Origin: Oscillospiraceae bacterium
GTDB taxonomy: Bacteria; Bacillota; Clostridia; Oscillospirales; Oscillospiraceae
Direction: 5' to 3'
NCBI GenBank assembly: GCA_902791215.1
Contig: CADAUZ010000002.1
Span: 62,001 to 126,000, forward strand
DNA: 64,000 nucleotides
Both the position numbers and the translations under genes were made by a program. The notes under the pieces are model-generated. The model made no database searches and was not told where the DNA came from. It saw nothing but the letters and a program-made list of their open reading frames with translations. Positions 42,741 through 50,088 of the stretch are shown here, piece by piece (position 1 is the first letter of the stretch; the number at the start of each line of letters is the position of its first letter).

Positions 42741-43684
42741 CGGCATCACCTCGAAAAAATTTTGCGGATTGGAACATATTTTTCCCGTCTCTCGCTGAAA
42801 GCATACCACATTCGTCTCATGATCGCAAGAAAATCTTGAGGAATTATTGCGGACAGATGCAAAAATTCCTCAAGTATGTGCGGCTAAATGATTCAGCGTT
42901 CGGTACGCACTGTTCCAATCGTCTCTTGTTCGAACGATAGACCGGGTAAAAATGTCCGTAAATCCGCTGTATTTAGAGGATATTTCCATATTTTCAAAAA
43001 TAGTGTGACTCGAATAGTGCAAAACATATGGACATGTCAATCTGGAAAACTTCATCTGACAGGCGGCATAATAGATAAACGCTTCAAAACGATGATCTGC
43101 CTCCGACTCATATTTGATAACACAGAAGATAATTGATGGGAGCATATATAATGTGTTTGGAATGGTCTGCCTGAGCTGCGAATGGATCCTTGGAAAATAC
43201 AGCGTGACACCGGAGGAACTGGCAGAAATCTATGAAAAAGCGGCCCCGTTTCCGCTATTGGAGTACCTGCAGAAAAATGAATGAGAGAATTTAGCCCCGT
43301 TTTCTCACAATGAGAAACGGAGCCTTTATCCGGGTATTGCGCCGGTGGATTTCACGGACGGCCCTTATTATAACTTTACCCGGAGCCAGATCATTGCGCC
43401 GGGCGTCCACATGATCCCCGCCCCGGGCCATACCTACGGCAACAGCATCGTGATCCCGGAAATGTCGGAAGGGGAGCACTCCAATGCGGAAACGATCTTC
43501 TTCTCGCCGGGCTTTGTGCTCATGATGATTCTGGATGTCACGCTCGGATAAAAGAAACAGGAAACGAAACGGGCGGTGATGCGGTTCTGAATCTTATTGA
43601 CAGCTTTTCTTTTATATATTATATATTATAAAACAGATCAAAAGATCAAAACAACTCGAAAATCAGACCTGACGGAGGGTGGAC
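42741..43684. other. Gene debris region
   Basis: Over 900 bases with no intact gene. Left: AT-rich sequence with a hairpin around 42832-42873 (CTTGAGGAAT..ATTCCTCAAG). A small frame at 43162-43284 (40 codons, ending FPLLEYLQKNE) may be the tail of a lost gene. A terminator-like hairpin CCGTTTTCTC-ACAAT-GAGAAACGG is near 43294-43318. The composite fragment at 43345-43551 is annotated separately. An AT-rich stretch (43605-43640) precedes the YcxB gene. Confidence 0.55.
43345..43551 (+). pseudogene. Composite fragment: metallo-beta-lactamase piece joined to ZIP transporter tail
   Basis: 68 codons without a convincing ribosome site. Residues about 13-36, RSQIIAPGVHMIPAPGHTYG followed by NSIV, match the region around a metal-ligand His (PGHT) of MBL-fold hydrolases. 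From about residue 37, IPEMSEGEHSNAETIFFSPG and FVLMMILDVTLG match the last helix of ZIP/GufA metal transporters (GFVLMMxLDVxLG). Two unrelated gene pieces are therefore joined in frame near 43447-43459. Confidence 0.6.
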
Positions 43685-44251
43685 ATGGCAGATTCTTTCT
43701 ATCGTGCGAAGATCTCACATACAGAGAAAACCGTGGAACAGCTCTATAAAATGCAGTATTATGTGTATGAAAAGCCGCGCATGATCCTGCGGGCCCTCAT
43801 CGGATTCGGGCTGGTTGTCGCCGCAGTGTTGTCAGGGCTTCCCACCTGGGGCAAGGCTCTGCTGCTTCTTGTGGGTGCATGGCTACTGGTGAGCCGGGAC
43901 TTTCCTGCCGCTGTCCGGGCTGACCGGGCGCTGAGCGAGCGTAAGGCGAAGCTGCCCGACATGAATTACAGCTTTGGACAGGACAAGGTTCACCTCTCCG
44001 GCGAGGGGAGTATGGACATTCCCTATAATAAGCTCACGCGCCTTGTGGAGGACAAGCAGTACCTCTACCTGTTTCTGAACCGCAATTCCGTGTGCATGAT
44101 GGAAAAGGATTCGGTCAAGCCCGCGGATCTCATGGCCTTTGCAAAATTCTTGGAGGAAAAGACCGGCCTCAAATGGCAGGCAGAAAAATCCTTCCTCAGC
44201 ATGAGCATCTACGACCTGCGCCGGGCCTGGCAGGACATGAAAGGAAAATAA
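43685..44251 (+). CDS. YcxB family membrane protein
   Basis: 188 residues. A short cytosolic N-terminus, two adjacent hydrophobic helices (about 33-75) and a C-terminal soluble YcxB-like domain: FGQDKVHLSGEGSMDIPYNK then LVEDKQYLYLFLNRNSVCMM and VKPADLMAFAKFLEEKTG. The function of the family is unknown. ATG 43685 with GGAGGG is preferred over GTG 43679. An intrinsic terminator follows closely, so it is probably monocistronic. Confidence 0.85.
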   Translation: MADSFYRAKISHTEKTVEQLYKMQYYVYEKPRMILRALIGFGLVVAAVLSGLPTWGKALLLLVGAWLLVSRDFPAAVRADRALSERKAKLPDMNYSFGQDKVHLSGEGSMDIPYNKLTRLVEDKQYLYLFLNRNSVCMMEKDSVKPADLMAFAKFLEEKTGLKWQAEKSFLSMSIYDLRRAWQDMKGK

Positions 44252-44257
44252 TACTGC

Positions 44258-44296
44258 GCTGTGCCGTCTGGAAAGGGACGGCGCAGCTTATTTTTT
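44258..44296 (+). terminator. Intrinsic terminator after the YcxB gene
   Basis: An 11-base stem, GCTGTGCCGTC with GACGGCGCAGC (one G-T pair), followed by TTATTTTTT. Confidence 0.9.
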
Positions 44297-44444
44297 CGGT
44301 CTGATTATTGTCACATATTGCACAGTATTCATCACAAAACCTTAAGACGCTCCCCGACAAAATTGTTATTCTTATAACAGAGATGGCGGACTGCCCGTTT
44401 TCCGGTCCGTCAAAACACAAAATGATTTTGAAAGGAGCAAAAAC

Positions 44445-45776
44445 ATGAAAAAGAGTTTCATCGCCATCATTCTCATGCTCGTGCTGCTGGTGTCTCTCGG
44501 CGCAGCCAGCGCCTTTGCCGACAGCAGCGAGGCCCCCGGCGTCACCGTAATCGAGGATGCCGATTCTCCCACCGGTTACAGCGCCGTGTTCGTGTATGAC
44601 AGCAAGCTGGCAGACACGGCGGCCCTGGGGCTGAAGGACATTGCTTCCGTCACGCTGTATTCCGACTGCATGAAGCTTTACTCCTACGATGAACAGACTG
44701 CCGGTGCCATCGACGGCGCCTTCGGTCACCTGCCCGCGGAGTACGCCGAGGGTCTGTATCCCGCAGGCGGCAGCGGCGCCACCCGTCTGGATGTCGCGCT
44801 GGAGGATATCGGCGACGGTCTCTTCCGCTGCTCGATCCCCCTGTCCAGCGGCGCGTTTGTGTATAACTACACGCTGACCGACTCCGAAGGCAACTCCGTC
44901 AGCCGTCTGGATGACCCGGCCAACCCCGCCGCGCGCAACCGCGTGACCGGCGTACGCGACCTGTCCAGCATAGCCTATGTCCCCTATAACGCCGCGAAGA
45001 GCAACACCGACCAGTGGGCCGACCGTTCTCTGGAGCTCCCCTCCGCCGGCGCGAAGGGCACCTATCTCACTACCGGCTATGTCGGCGCTGACGGCACCAC
45101 CCACGGCCTGGCCGTATATCTCCCCGCGGGCTATGACGAAAATCGTGCAGAGCCCTACAAGGTCCTTTATATCTCCCACGGCACCGGCGGTGACCTTTAC
45201 GGCGAAGAGATGCGCTGGTTCAACGAGGGCGCTGTGTGCAACATCAATGACAACCTGGGCCTTGACTACGTGGTCGTCGGCATGAACAATCAGGAGTTTG
45301 CCACCAGCGGCGCCGGTCAGCCCGACTGGGATTTCACCAAGATCGAAGACGATCAGCTCAACTATATCATGCCCTTTGTCGAAGAGCACTTCAATGTTTC
45401 CCGTGAGGCCTCCGGCCGCGCTTACGCAGGCCTGTCCATGGGCGGCGCGACGACCTCAAACTTCCTGATGTATCACGGAGACGTGTTCGGCTACTACGGC
45501 ATCTGGAGCTACGCCAACACCGATCTCGCCAATTACTGCAACGTCGAAGGCCTTGTGAAGGAGGAGAACCAGGCCGCGGTCAAGGCCAACAAGGACGCAA
45601 AGATCATGATTGCCTACGGCTCCTGGGACTTTGGCATGGAGCCTTGCAAGCAGTTTGGGGAAATCCTCACCGGACTGGGCGTGGAGTATACGGAGCTTGA
45701 GGTCCCCGCTGCCCACGACTGGGAAAACTGGCAGCTTGTTTACGCCTGGGCGGCGCAGAACTTCCTGTTCAAATAA
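44445..45776 (+). CDS. Secreted carbohydrate esterase (CE1/feruloyl esterase-like)
   Basis: 443 residues. Signal peptide 1-25 (ends ASAFA). An N-terminal beta-sandwich (about 35-155, CBM48/E-set-like: YSAVFVYDSKLAD...FVYNYTLTDSEGN) is followed by the esterase domain: GLAVYLPAGYDENR, VLYISHGTGGD, nucleophile GRAYAGLSMGGATT (Ser near 333) and catalytic His in EVPAAHDWENW. This matches XynZ-type ferulic acid esterases acting on plant xylan. GAAAGGAGC precedes the ATG. The AraC regulator and TRAP/GH31/uronate genes downstream fit plant-polysaccharide use. Confidence 0.92.
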   Translation: MKKSFIAIILMLVLLVSLGAASAFADSSEAPGVTVIEDADSPTGYSAVFVYDSKLADTAALGLKDIASVTLYSDCMKLYSYDEQTAGAIDGAFGHLPAEYAEGLYPAGGSGATRLDVALEDIGDGLFRCSIPLSSGAFVYNYTLTDSEGNSVSRLDDPANPAARNRVTGVRDLSSIAYVPYNAAKSNTDQWADRSLELPSAGAKGTYLTTGYVGADGTTHGLAVYLPAGYDENRAEPYKVLYISHGTGGDLYGEEMRWFNEGAVCNINDNLGLDYVVVGMNNQEFATSGAGQPDWDFTKIEDDQLNYIMPFVEEHFNVSREASGRAYAGLSMGGATTSNFLMYHGDVFGYYGIWSYANTDLANYCNVEGLVKEENQAAVKANKDAKIMIAYGSWDFGMEPCKQFGEILTGLGVEYTELEVPAAHDWENWQLVYAWAAQNFLFK

Positions 45777-45804
45777 GCCCTCCTGCGTTAAATATATCCC
45801 TGTA

Positions 45805-45846
45805 AATCAAAAGGACTGCGAACATCGGTTCGCGGTCCTTTTGATT
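45805..45846. terminator. Bidirectional terminator between the esterase and the AraC gene
   Basis: A 19-base arm beginning AATCAAAAGGACTGCGAAC and its near-perfect complement flank ATC, with A- and T-rich ends on both sides. Confidence 0.9.
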
Positions 45847-46760
45847 CAGCGCGCTGCCTCCGTAAGGGGCGCGCGGTTCATGGCGCTTTTGAGCTGCTCC
45901 CGGTATTCCATGGGGGTGATGCCGTAGAGCTTGCGGAAGGATTTGACAAAGCTGGAGTAATCGGAGAAGCCGCCGGCCATGCAGGCGTCCAGGACGCTTT
46001 TTCCCGCCACAAGGCCGTAGCGGAATTCCTGCATGCGAAGCTCCGTGATATAGTGGCTGATGCTCTCGCCGGTATAGCTTTTGAAGCTGCGGGACAGATG
46101 CTCGCGGCTGACATAGAACTGCTGGGCGATGCCTGCGACGTTCATCTCCGGCTCCCGGAAATGCTCGAGAATATACGCCGTCACCCCGGAGATAAACGCG
46201 CTGGAGGCGCTGGGGGCGACGAGCTGGGACGCGCGGGCCACATGCTTGATGGTGAGCATCAGCTCCCCGAGCTGGCAGAGGTAGAGCTTTTCCCGCAGCT
46301 CCGCGTCCGGGACGGAGGCCGAGGCGTTGACGCGCTCAAAAAGCTCTCGCAGGCCCCAGCGGCACGCATCCTCGGCCCGCAGGATATAAAGCGGCGGAAG
46401 CCTGCTGCCGTCAAGCGCGTAAGTATCCAGCACCCGCGCCATAAAATCAGCGTTGACCTGGAGGATCAGCCGCTCGTAGCTCTCCGACTCCTCCGGGCAG
46501 AGCATGGTGTGCACCGTGCCGGGCGAGATGAGCAGCAGCTCGTCCGGGTGCAGCAGAAAGCGCGCGCCGCCGGAGCGGTACTCGCAGATGCCCCGGCGCA
46601 CCAGGATGAACTCATAATAGGGATGGGAATGGGCAATGGAGGAGCGCGTCTCCACATTCACGTAATAGCCCACGGACACGAGGCTGCGGCTGAGCTGGAA
46701 GTTTGCCATGTCCTGCGTCAGATGCTGGTCGACGACGGATTCCACTCGATGGTAGGCCAC
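45846..46760 (-). CDS. AraC family transcriptional regulator
   Basis: 304 residues. Residues about 25-120 are a cupin-type sensor: SSIAHSHPYYEFILVRRG and LLLISPGTVHTML with the usual metal/sugar His residues. Residues about 195-295 are two helix-turn-helix motifs: EMNVAGIAQQFYVSREHLSR and DACMAGGFSDYSSFVKSFRK followed by GITPMEYR. It is divergent from the TRAP transporter operon and likely activates it in response to a sugar or sugar acid. Confidence 0.93.
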   Translation of the reverse strand: MAYHRVESVVDQHLTQDMANFQLSRSLVSVGYYVNVETRSSIAHSHPYYEFILVRRGICEYRSGGARFLLHPDELLLISPGTVHTMLCPEESESYERLILQVNADFMARVLDTYALDGSRLPPLYILRAEDACRWGLRELFERVNASASVPDAELREKLYLCQLGELMLTIKHVARASQLVAPSASSAFISGVTAYILEHFREPEMNVAGIAQQFYVSREHLSRSFKSYTGESISHYITELRMQEFRYGLVAGKSVLDACMAGGFSDYSSFVKSFRKLYGITPMEYREQLKSAMNRAPLTEAAR

Positions 46761-47064
46761 GGAGATTTCCTCCTTCCCCTTATATCACAATTTGCGCTTA
46801 AGCTGTCACAATTGCAGGCGTGCATTTGCCTGCTTATTTGCTATTATATGCGCAGAAGATAAAAAAGCAAGGGCCGTTGGGCGAATATTTTTCTCCATCT
46901 TGTGTAGTTTATACAAAAACGGCATTCGCTTTTTGTGATGCTGTACGGAACTCGCCGCTTGTGTCGGCAGAGAAAAGCTGTTATATTATTATCAGCTTTC
47001 CCTTTGTATCCACTATCAGCTCCGGCTGATACGGAAATAAAATTTTATTTTTGGAGGAAAGAAC
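46761..47064. other. Divergent intergenic region between araC-type gene and dctP
   Basis: 304 bases. Besides the dctP promoter (separate entry) it contains a short hairpin GCAGGCG..CGCCTGC-like around 46815-46833 (GCAGGCGTGCATTTGCCTGC) and AT-rich sequence near 46780-46800 suited to the leftward promoter. Confidence 0.45.
46959..46987 (+). promoter_or_regulatory. Probable promoter of the TRAP transporter operon
   Basis: TTGTGT (46959-46964), 17-base spacer, TATATT (46982-46987). The weak -35 is compatible with activation by the divergent AraC protein. Confidence 0.6.
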
Positions 47065-48054
47065 ATGAAGAGAATTCTTGCCGCTGTGATGTGCCTGGTC
47101 ATGATCGTTGCCCTGTGCGCCGCGATGCCGATGACTGCCAGCGCTGCCAGCACCACCTACCTGACCCTCGCCCACAACATGGCAGAGGACCACGCCATCA
47201 ACGTCGCGCTCGTCGCCTGGGCCGAAGCCGTTGACAAGGCCACCGACGGCGCCATCCAGATCGACGTCATGCCCGGCGGCACCCTCGGCTCCGAGGCCGA
47301 CTGCGTGTCCCAGATCCAGGCCGGCCAGCTCGAGATGACCAAGGTCTCCGCCGGCACGCTTGCAAACTTCAACTCCGCCTGGAACTGCGTCTCCGTCCCC
47401 TACGTCTTCAAAGACAAGGATCACCTCTACAACGTCATGAACGGCGAGATCGGCCAGGATCTCTACAACCTGACCGAGAAGGACGGCTTCATCGGCCTTG
47501 CCTGGCTCGAGTCCGGCACCCGCTGCTTCTACACCGCAAAGACCCCCATCCGCACTCCCTCCGATCTCAAGGGCCTCAAGATCCGCACCATGGACTCCCA
47601 GATGGCCATTGACATGATGAACGCCTTCGGCGGCTCCGCCACCGTTATGGGCTACGGCGACATCTACACCGGCATGCAGCAGGGCGTTATCGACGGCGCT
47701 GAGAACAACATCACCGCCATGCGCGACCACGCCGACGTCACCGGCTACTACTGCTACGACGAGCACACCATGATCCCCGACGTCATCATCATCTCCACCG
47801 ACATCTGGAACGACCTCACCCCCGAGCAGCAGGAGATCATGCGCAGCACCGCTGCCGACATGGTCGCCAACTACCGCGAGCTGTGGGCCCAGTTTGAGGA
47901 AGACGTGAAGGCCCAGGTCGAGGGCAAGGTCGAGTACGTCACCGACGTCGACAAGGCCGCCTTCCAGGACGCCGTCAAGGGCATCTACGAGAACCTCGAG
48001 AAGGACGCCCCCGAGACCTACGCCTTTGTCGAGCGCATCCAGGCCGCCGGCTGA
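47065..48054 (+). CDS. dctP: TRAP transporter solute-binding protein DctP
   Basis: 329 residues. Signal peptide 1-28 (ends ASA). DctP features are LTLAHNMAEDHAINVA, VMPGGTLGSEADCVSQIQAG, LKGLKIRTMDSQMAIDMMNA with the carboxylate-binding Arg, and GYGDIYTGMQQGVIDGAENN. Binds an acidic solute outside the membrane. With mannonate dehydratase and fructuronate reductase downstream, a hexuronate or uronide is the likely ligand (inference). Codon use is strongly biased to C-ending codons, a sign of high expression. TTGGAGGAA precedes the ATG. Confidence 0.95.
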   Translation: MKRILAAVMCLVMIVALCAAMPMTASAASTTYLTLAHNMAEDHAINVALVAWAEAVDKATDGAIQIDVMPGGTLGSEADCVSQIQAGQLEMTKVSAGTLANFNSAWNCVSVPYVFKDKDHLYNVMNGEIGQDLYNLTEKDGFIGLAWLESGTRCFYTAKTPIRTPSDLKGLKIRTMDSQMAIDMMNAFGGSATVMGYGDIYTGMQQGVIDGAENNITAMRDHADVTGYYCYDEHTMIPDVIIISTDIWNDLTPEQQEIMRSTAADMVANYRELWAQFEEDVKAQVEGKVEYVTDVDKAAFQDAVKGIYENLEKDAPETYAFVERIQAAG

Positions 48055-48167
48055 TTTGATCAAGTAAACAATATTCCAACATCTGTTTTGTCTGGAACAG
48101 GGAGCGGCTTTCACCCAGGCGGTGGGAGCCGCTTCCCTTTATCAAGGATTATAGGAGATGATTGCAC

Positions 48168-48647
48168 TTGAAAAAAGTTGAAAAAGTGCTGGATACCGTC
48201 ATGCGCTTTCTCATGGCGCTGGCCATGCTGACGCTGCTTGTGTTCGGTACCTGGCAGATCTTCACCCGCTGGATCCTCGGCAACCCCTCCACCTTTACCG
48301 ATGAGCTGCTGCGCTACGTGCTGATTATCGCGGGCTTCATCGGCTCTGCCTACTGCTTCTACCGCGACGAGCATCTGGCCCTCACCCTCATCACCGACAA
48401 GGCCAAAGGCCCCTTCAAGCTCTGCCTGGACATCTTTATTGAAATCTGCATCCTGTTCTTCGTCGTTTACGTCTTCATCTTCGGCGGCTTCAAGCTCGCC
48501 AATACCGCGACCAACGTCTCCTCCGTCATGCACATCCCGATGAAGACCCTGTACATGATCGAGCCCGTTTGCGGCATTCTGATCGTGCTTGCCCGTATTC
48601 TCAAGTATGTGAACCTGTACACCGAAAAGAAAGGAGAGAACAAATAA
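48168..48647 (+). CDS. dctQ: TRAP transporter small permease DctQ
   Basis: 159 residues with four hydrophobic helices (about 12-32, 48-65, 85-108, 125-145) and the DctQ pattern VFGTWQIFTRWILGNPSTFT followed by DELLRY. Forms the membrane unit with DctM. No ATG is available in frame; TTG 48168 gives MKKVEKVLDT, while TTG 48162 is slightly closer to AGGAG (48153-48157). Its stop overlaps the dctM ATG by one base. Confidence 0.92.
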   Translation: MKKVEKVLDTVMRFLMALAMLTLLVFGTWQIFTRWILGNPSTFTDELLRYVLIIAGFIGSAYCFYRDEHLALTLITDKAKGPFKLCLDIFIEICILFFVVYVFIFGGFKLANTATNVSSVMHIPMKTLYMIEPVCGILIVLARILKYVNLYTEKKGENK

Positions 48648-49972
48648 TGGTCGTAACCGCTACAATCGTACTGTTTGTCTCCTTTTTCGTGATGCTGCTG
48701 GCGGGCGTGCCCATCTCCGCGGGCATCGGCATCGCCTCCGTCATCGCCATCTGCGCCTCCGGCCGCTCGGACTTCCAGGGCTTTGCCTTCACCGCTGCCC
48801 AGAAGTGCTTCTCCGGCCTTGACAGCTTCTCCCTGCTGGCGCTGCCCTTCTTCTCTCTGGGCGGCAACATCATGAACAAGGGCGGCATCGCCAAGCGCCT
48901 CGTGCGTCTGGCGCGTCTGCTGGTGGGCGGCATCCCCGGCTACCTCGCCGCAACCAACGTCCTTGCCAACATGTTCTTCGGCGCGGTGTCCGGCTCCTCT
49001 GTAGCCGCCACCTCCGCCATGGGCTCCATCCTCTCCCCTCTCGAGGCGGATGAGGGCTACGATCCCAACTACTCCGCGGCGGTCAACATCTGCTCCGCTC
49101 CCACCGGCATCCTCATCCCGCCCTCCGGTCCGTTGATCCTTTACTCCATCACTGCCGGCGGCGTGTCTGTCGCGGCTCTGTTCATGGGCGGCTACTTTGT
49201 CGGGGCGATCCTCGGTATCTGCGTTGCCGTCGTCGCCATCGCCCTGGCTGTCAAGAAGGGTTACAAGAAGTCCGAAGTCAAGGACCCCGATCCCGCCTGG
49301 AAGATCTGGGTCGACGCGATTCCCTCGCTGCTCGCCGTCATCATTGTCATGGGCGGCATCCTCGCCGGTATTTTCACCGCGACCGAGGCCGGCGTCGTCA
49401 TGTGCCTTTACTGCGGCATCCTCGCCATCATCTATCGCGAAATGGATTTCAAGACCTTCTATAACCTGCTGGCCGACACCATGAAGTCCTCCGCCACCAT
49501 CCTGTTCCTGATCGCGGCCTCCTCCATCATGGCCTACGTCATGGCGCGTACCAAGATCCCCGGCGCCATCTCCGACATGATCATGGGCGTGTCCGACAAT
49601 CGCTATGTGATCCTGCTCATCATGAACGTGTTCCTGCTGGTCATGGGCATGTTCCTCGACCTGACCCCGGCGGTGCTGATCTTCGTACCCATCTTCCTGC
49701 CCATCGCCCGCAGCATCGGCATGAGCGACGTGCACTTCGGCCTCATGCTCATCATGAACCTTGGTATCGGCTCCGTGACCCCGCCGGTCGGCTCCTGCCT
49801 CTTCGTCGGCTGCGGCATCGCCAAGGTCAAGATCGAGGGCGTCACGAAGTACATCGTACCCATCTTTGCCGCGATGGTGGTGGCCCTGTTCCTCGTCACC
49901 TACATCCCGCAGATTTCCCTCAGCCTGCCCTACTGGACCAAGCTGATCCCGGCCATGGGCTGGAACAGCTGA
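48647..49972 (+). CDS. dctM: TRAP transporter large permease DctM
   Basis: 441 residues, about twelve membrane segments. DctM signatures: LLAGVPISAGIGIASV near the N-terminus, LLALPFFSLGGNIMNKGGIA, FFGAVSGSSVAATSAMGSI, PTGILIPPSGPLILYS and GSVTPPVGSCLFVGC. Uses the ion gradient to drive uptake of the DctP ligand. AAAGGAGAG precedes the ATG within dctQ. Confidence 0.95.
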   Translation: MVVTATIVLFVSFFVMLLAGVPISAGIGIASVIAICASGRSDFQGFAFTAAQKCFSGLDSFSLLALPFFSLGGNIMNKGGIAKRLVRLARLLVGGIPGYLAATNVLANMFFGAVSGSSVAATSAMGSILSPLEADEGYDPNYSAAVNICSAPTGILIPPSGPLILYSITAGGVSVAALFMGGYFVGAILGICVAVVAIALAVKKGYKKSEVKDPDPAWKIWVDAIPSLLAVIIVMGGILAGIFTATEAGVVMCLYCGILAIIYREMDFKTFYNLLADTMKSSATILFLIAASSIMAYVMARTKIPGAISDMIMGVSDNRYVILLIMNVFLLVMGMFLDLTPAVLIFVPIFLPIARSIGMSDVHFGLMLIMNLGIGSVTPPVGSCLFVGCGIAKVKIEGVTKYIVPIFAAMVVALFLVTYIPQISLSLPYWTKLIPAMGWNS

Positions 49973-49998
49973 TCCGATTCAACCGAACTATATTCGGC

Positions 49999-50052
49999 GG
50001 CGGTCTGCCCCTGCCCACGCGTTAAGCCGGCAGCGCGGCAGGCCGCCTTTTT
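49999..50052 (+). terminator. Terminator-like hairpin after dctM
   Basis: GGCGGTCTGCC (49999-50009) pairs with GGCAGGCCGCC (50037-50047), followed by TTTTT. The long loop carries a second small GC stem (GCCGGC-type). It may only attenuate, since the glycosidase gene follows in the same direction. Confidence 0.65.
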
Positions 50053-50088
50053 ACTTCCTTTTTCATTCTGACATAAAGGAGCATGTTC

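Noticed and set aside
42870-43145. A 91-codon minus-strand frame in the debris region
   Set aside because: No ribosome site, no recognised motif, atypical codon use. Not enough to call a gene.
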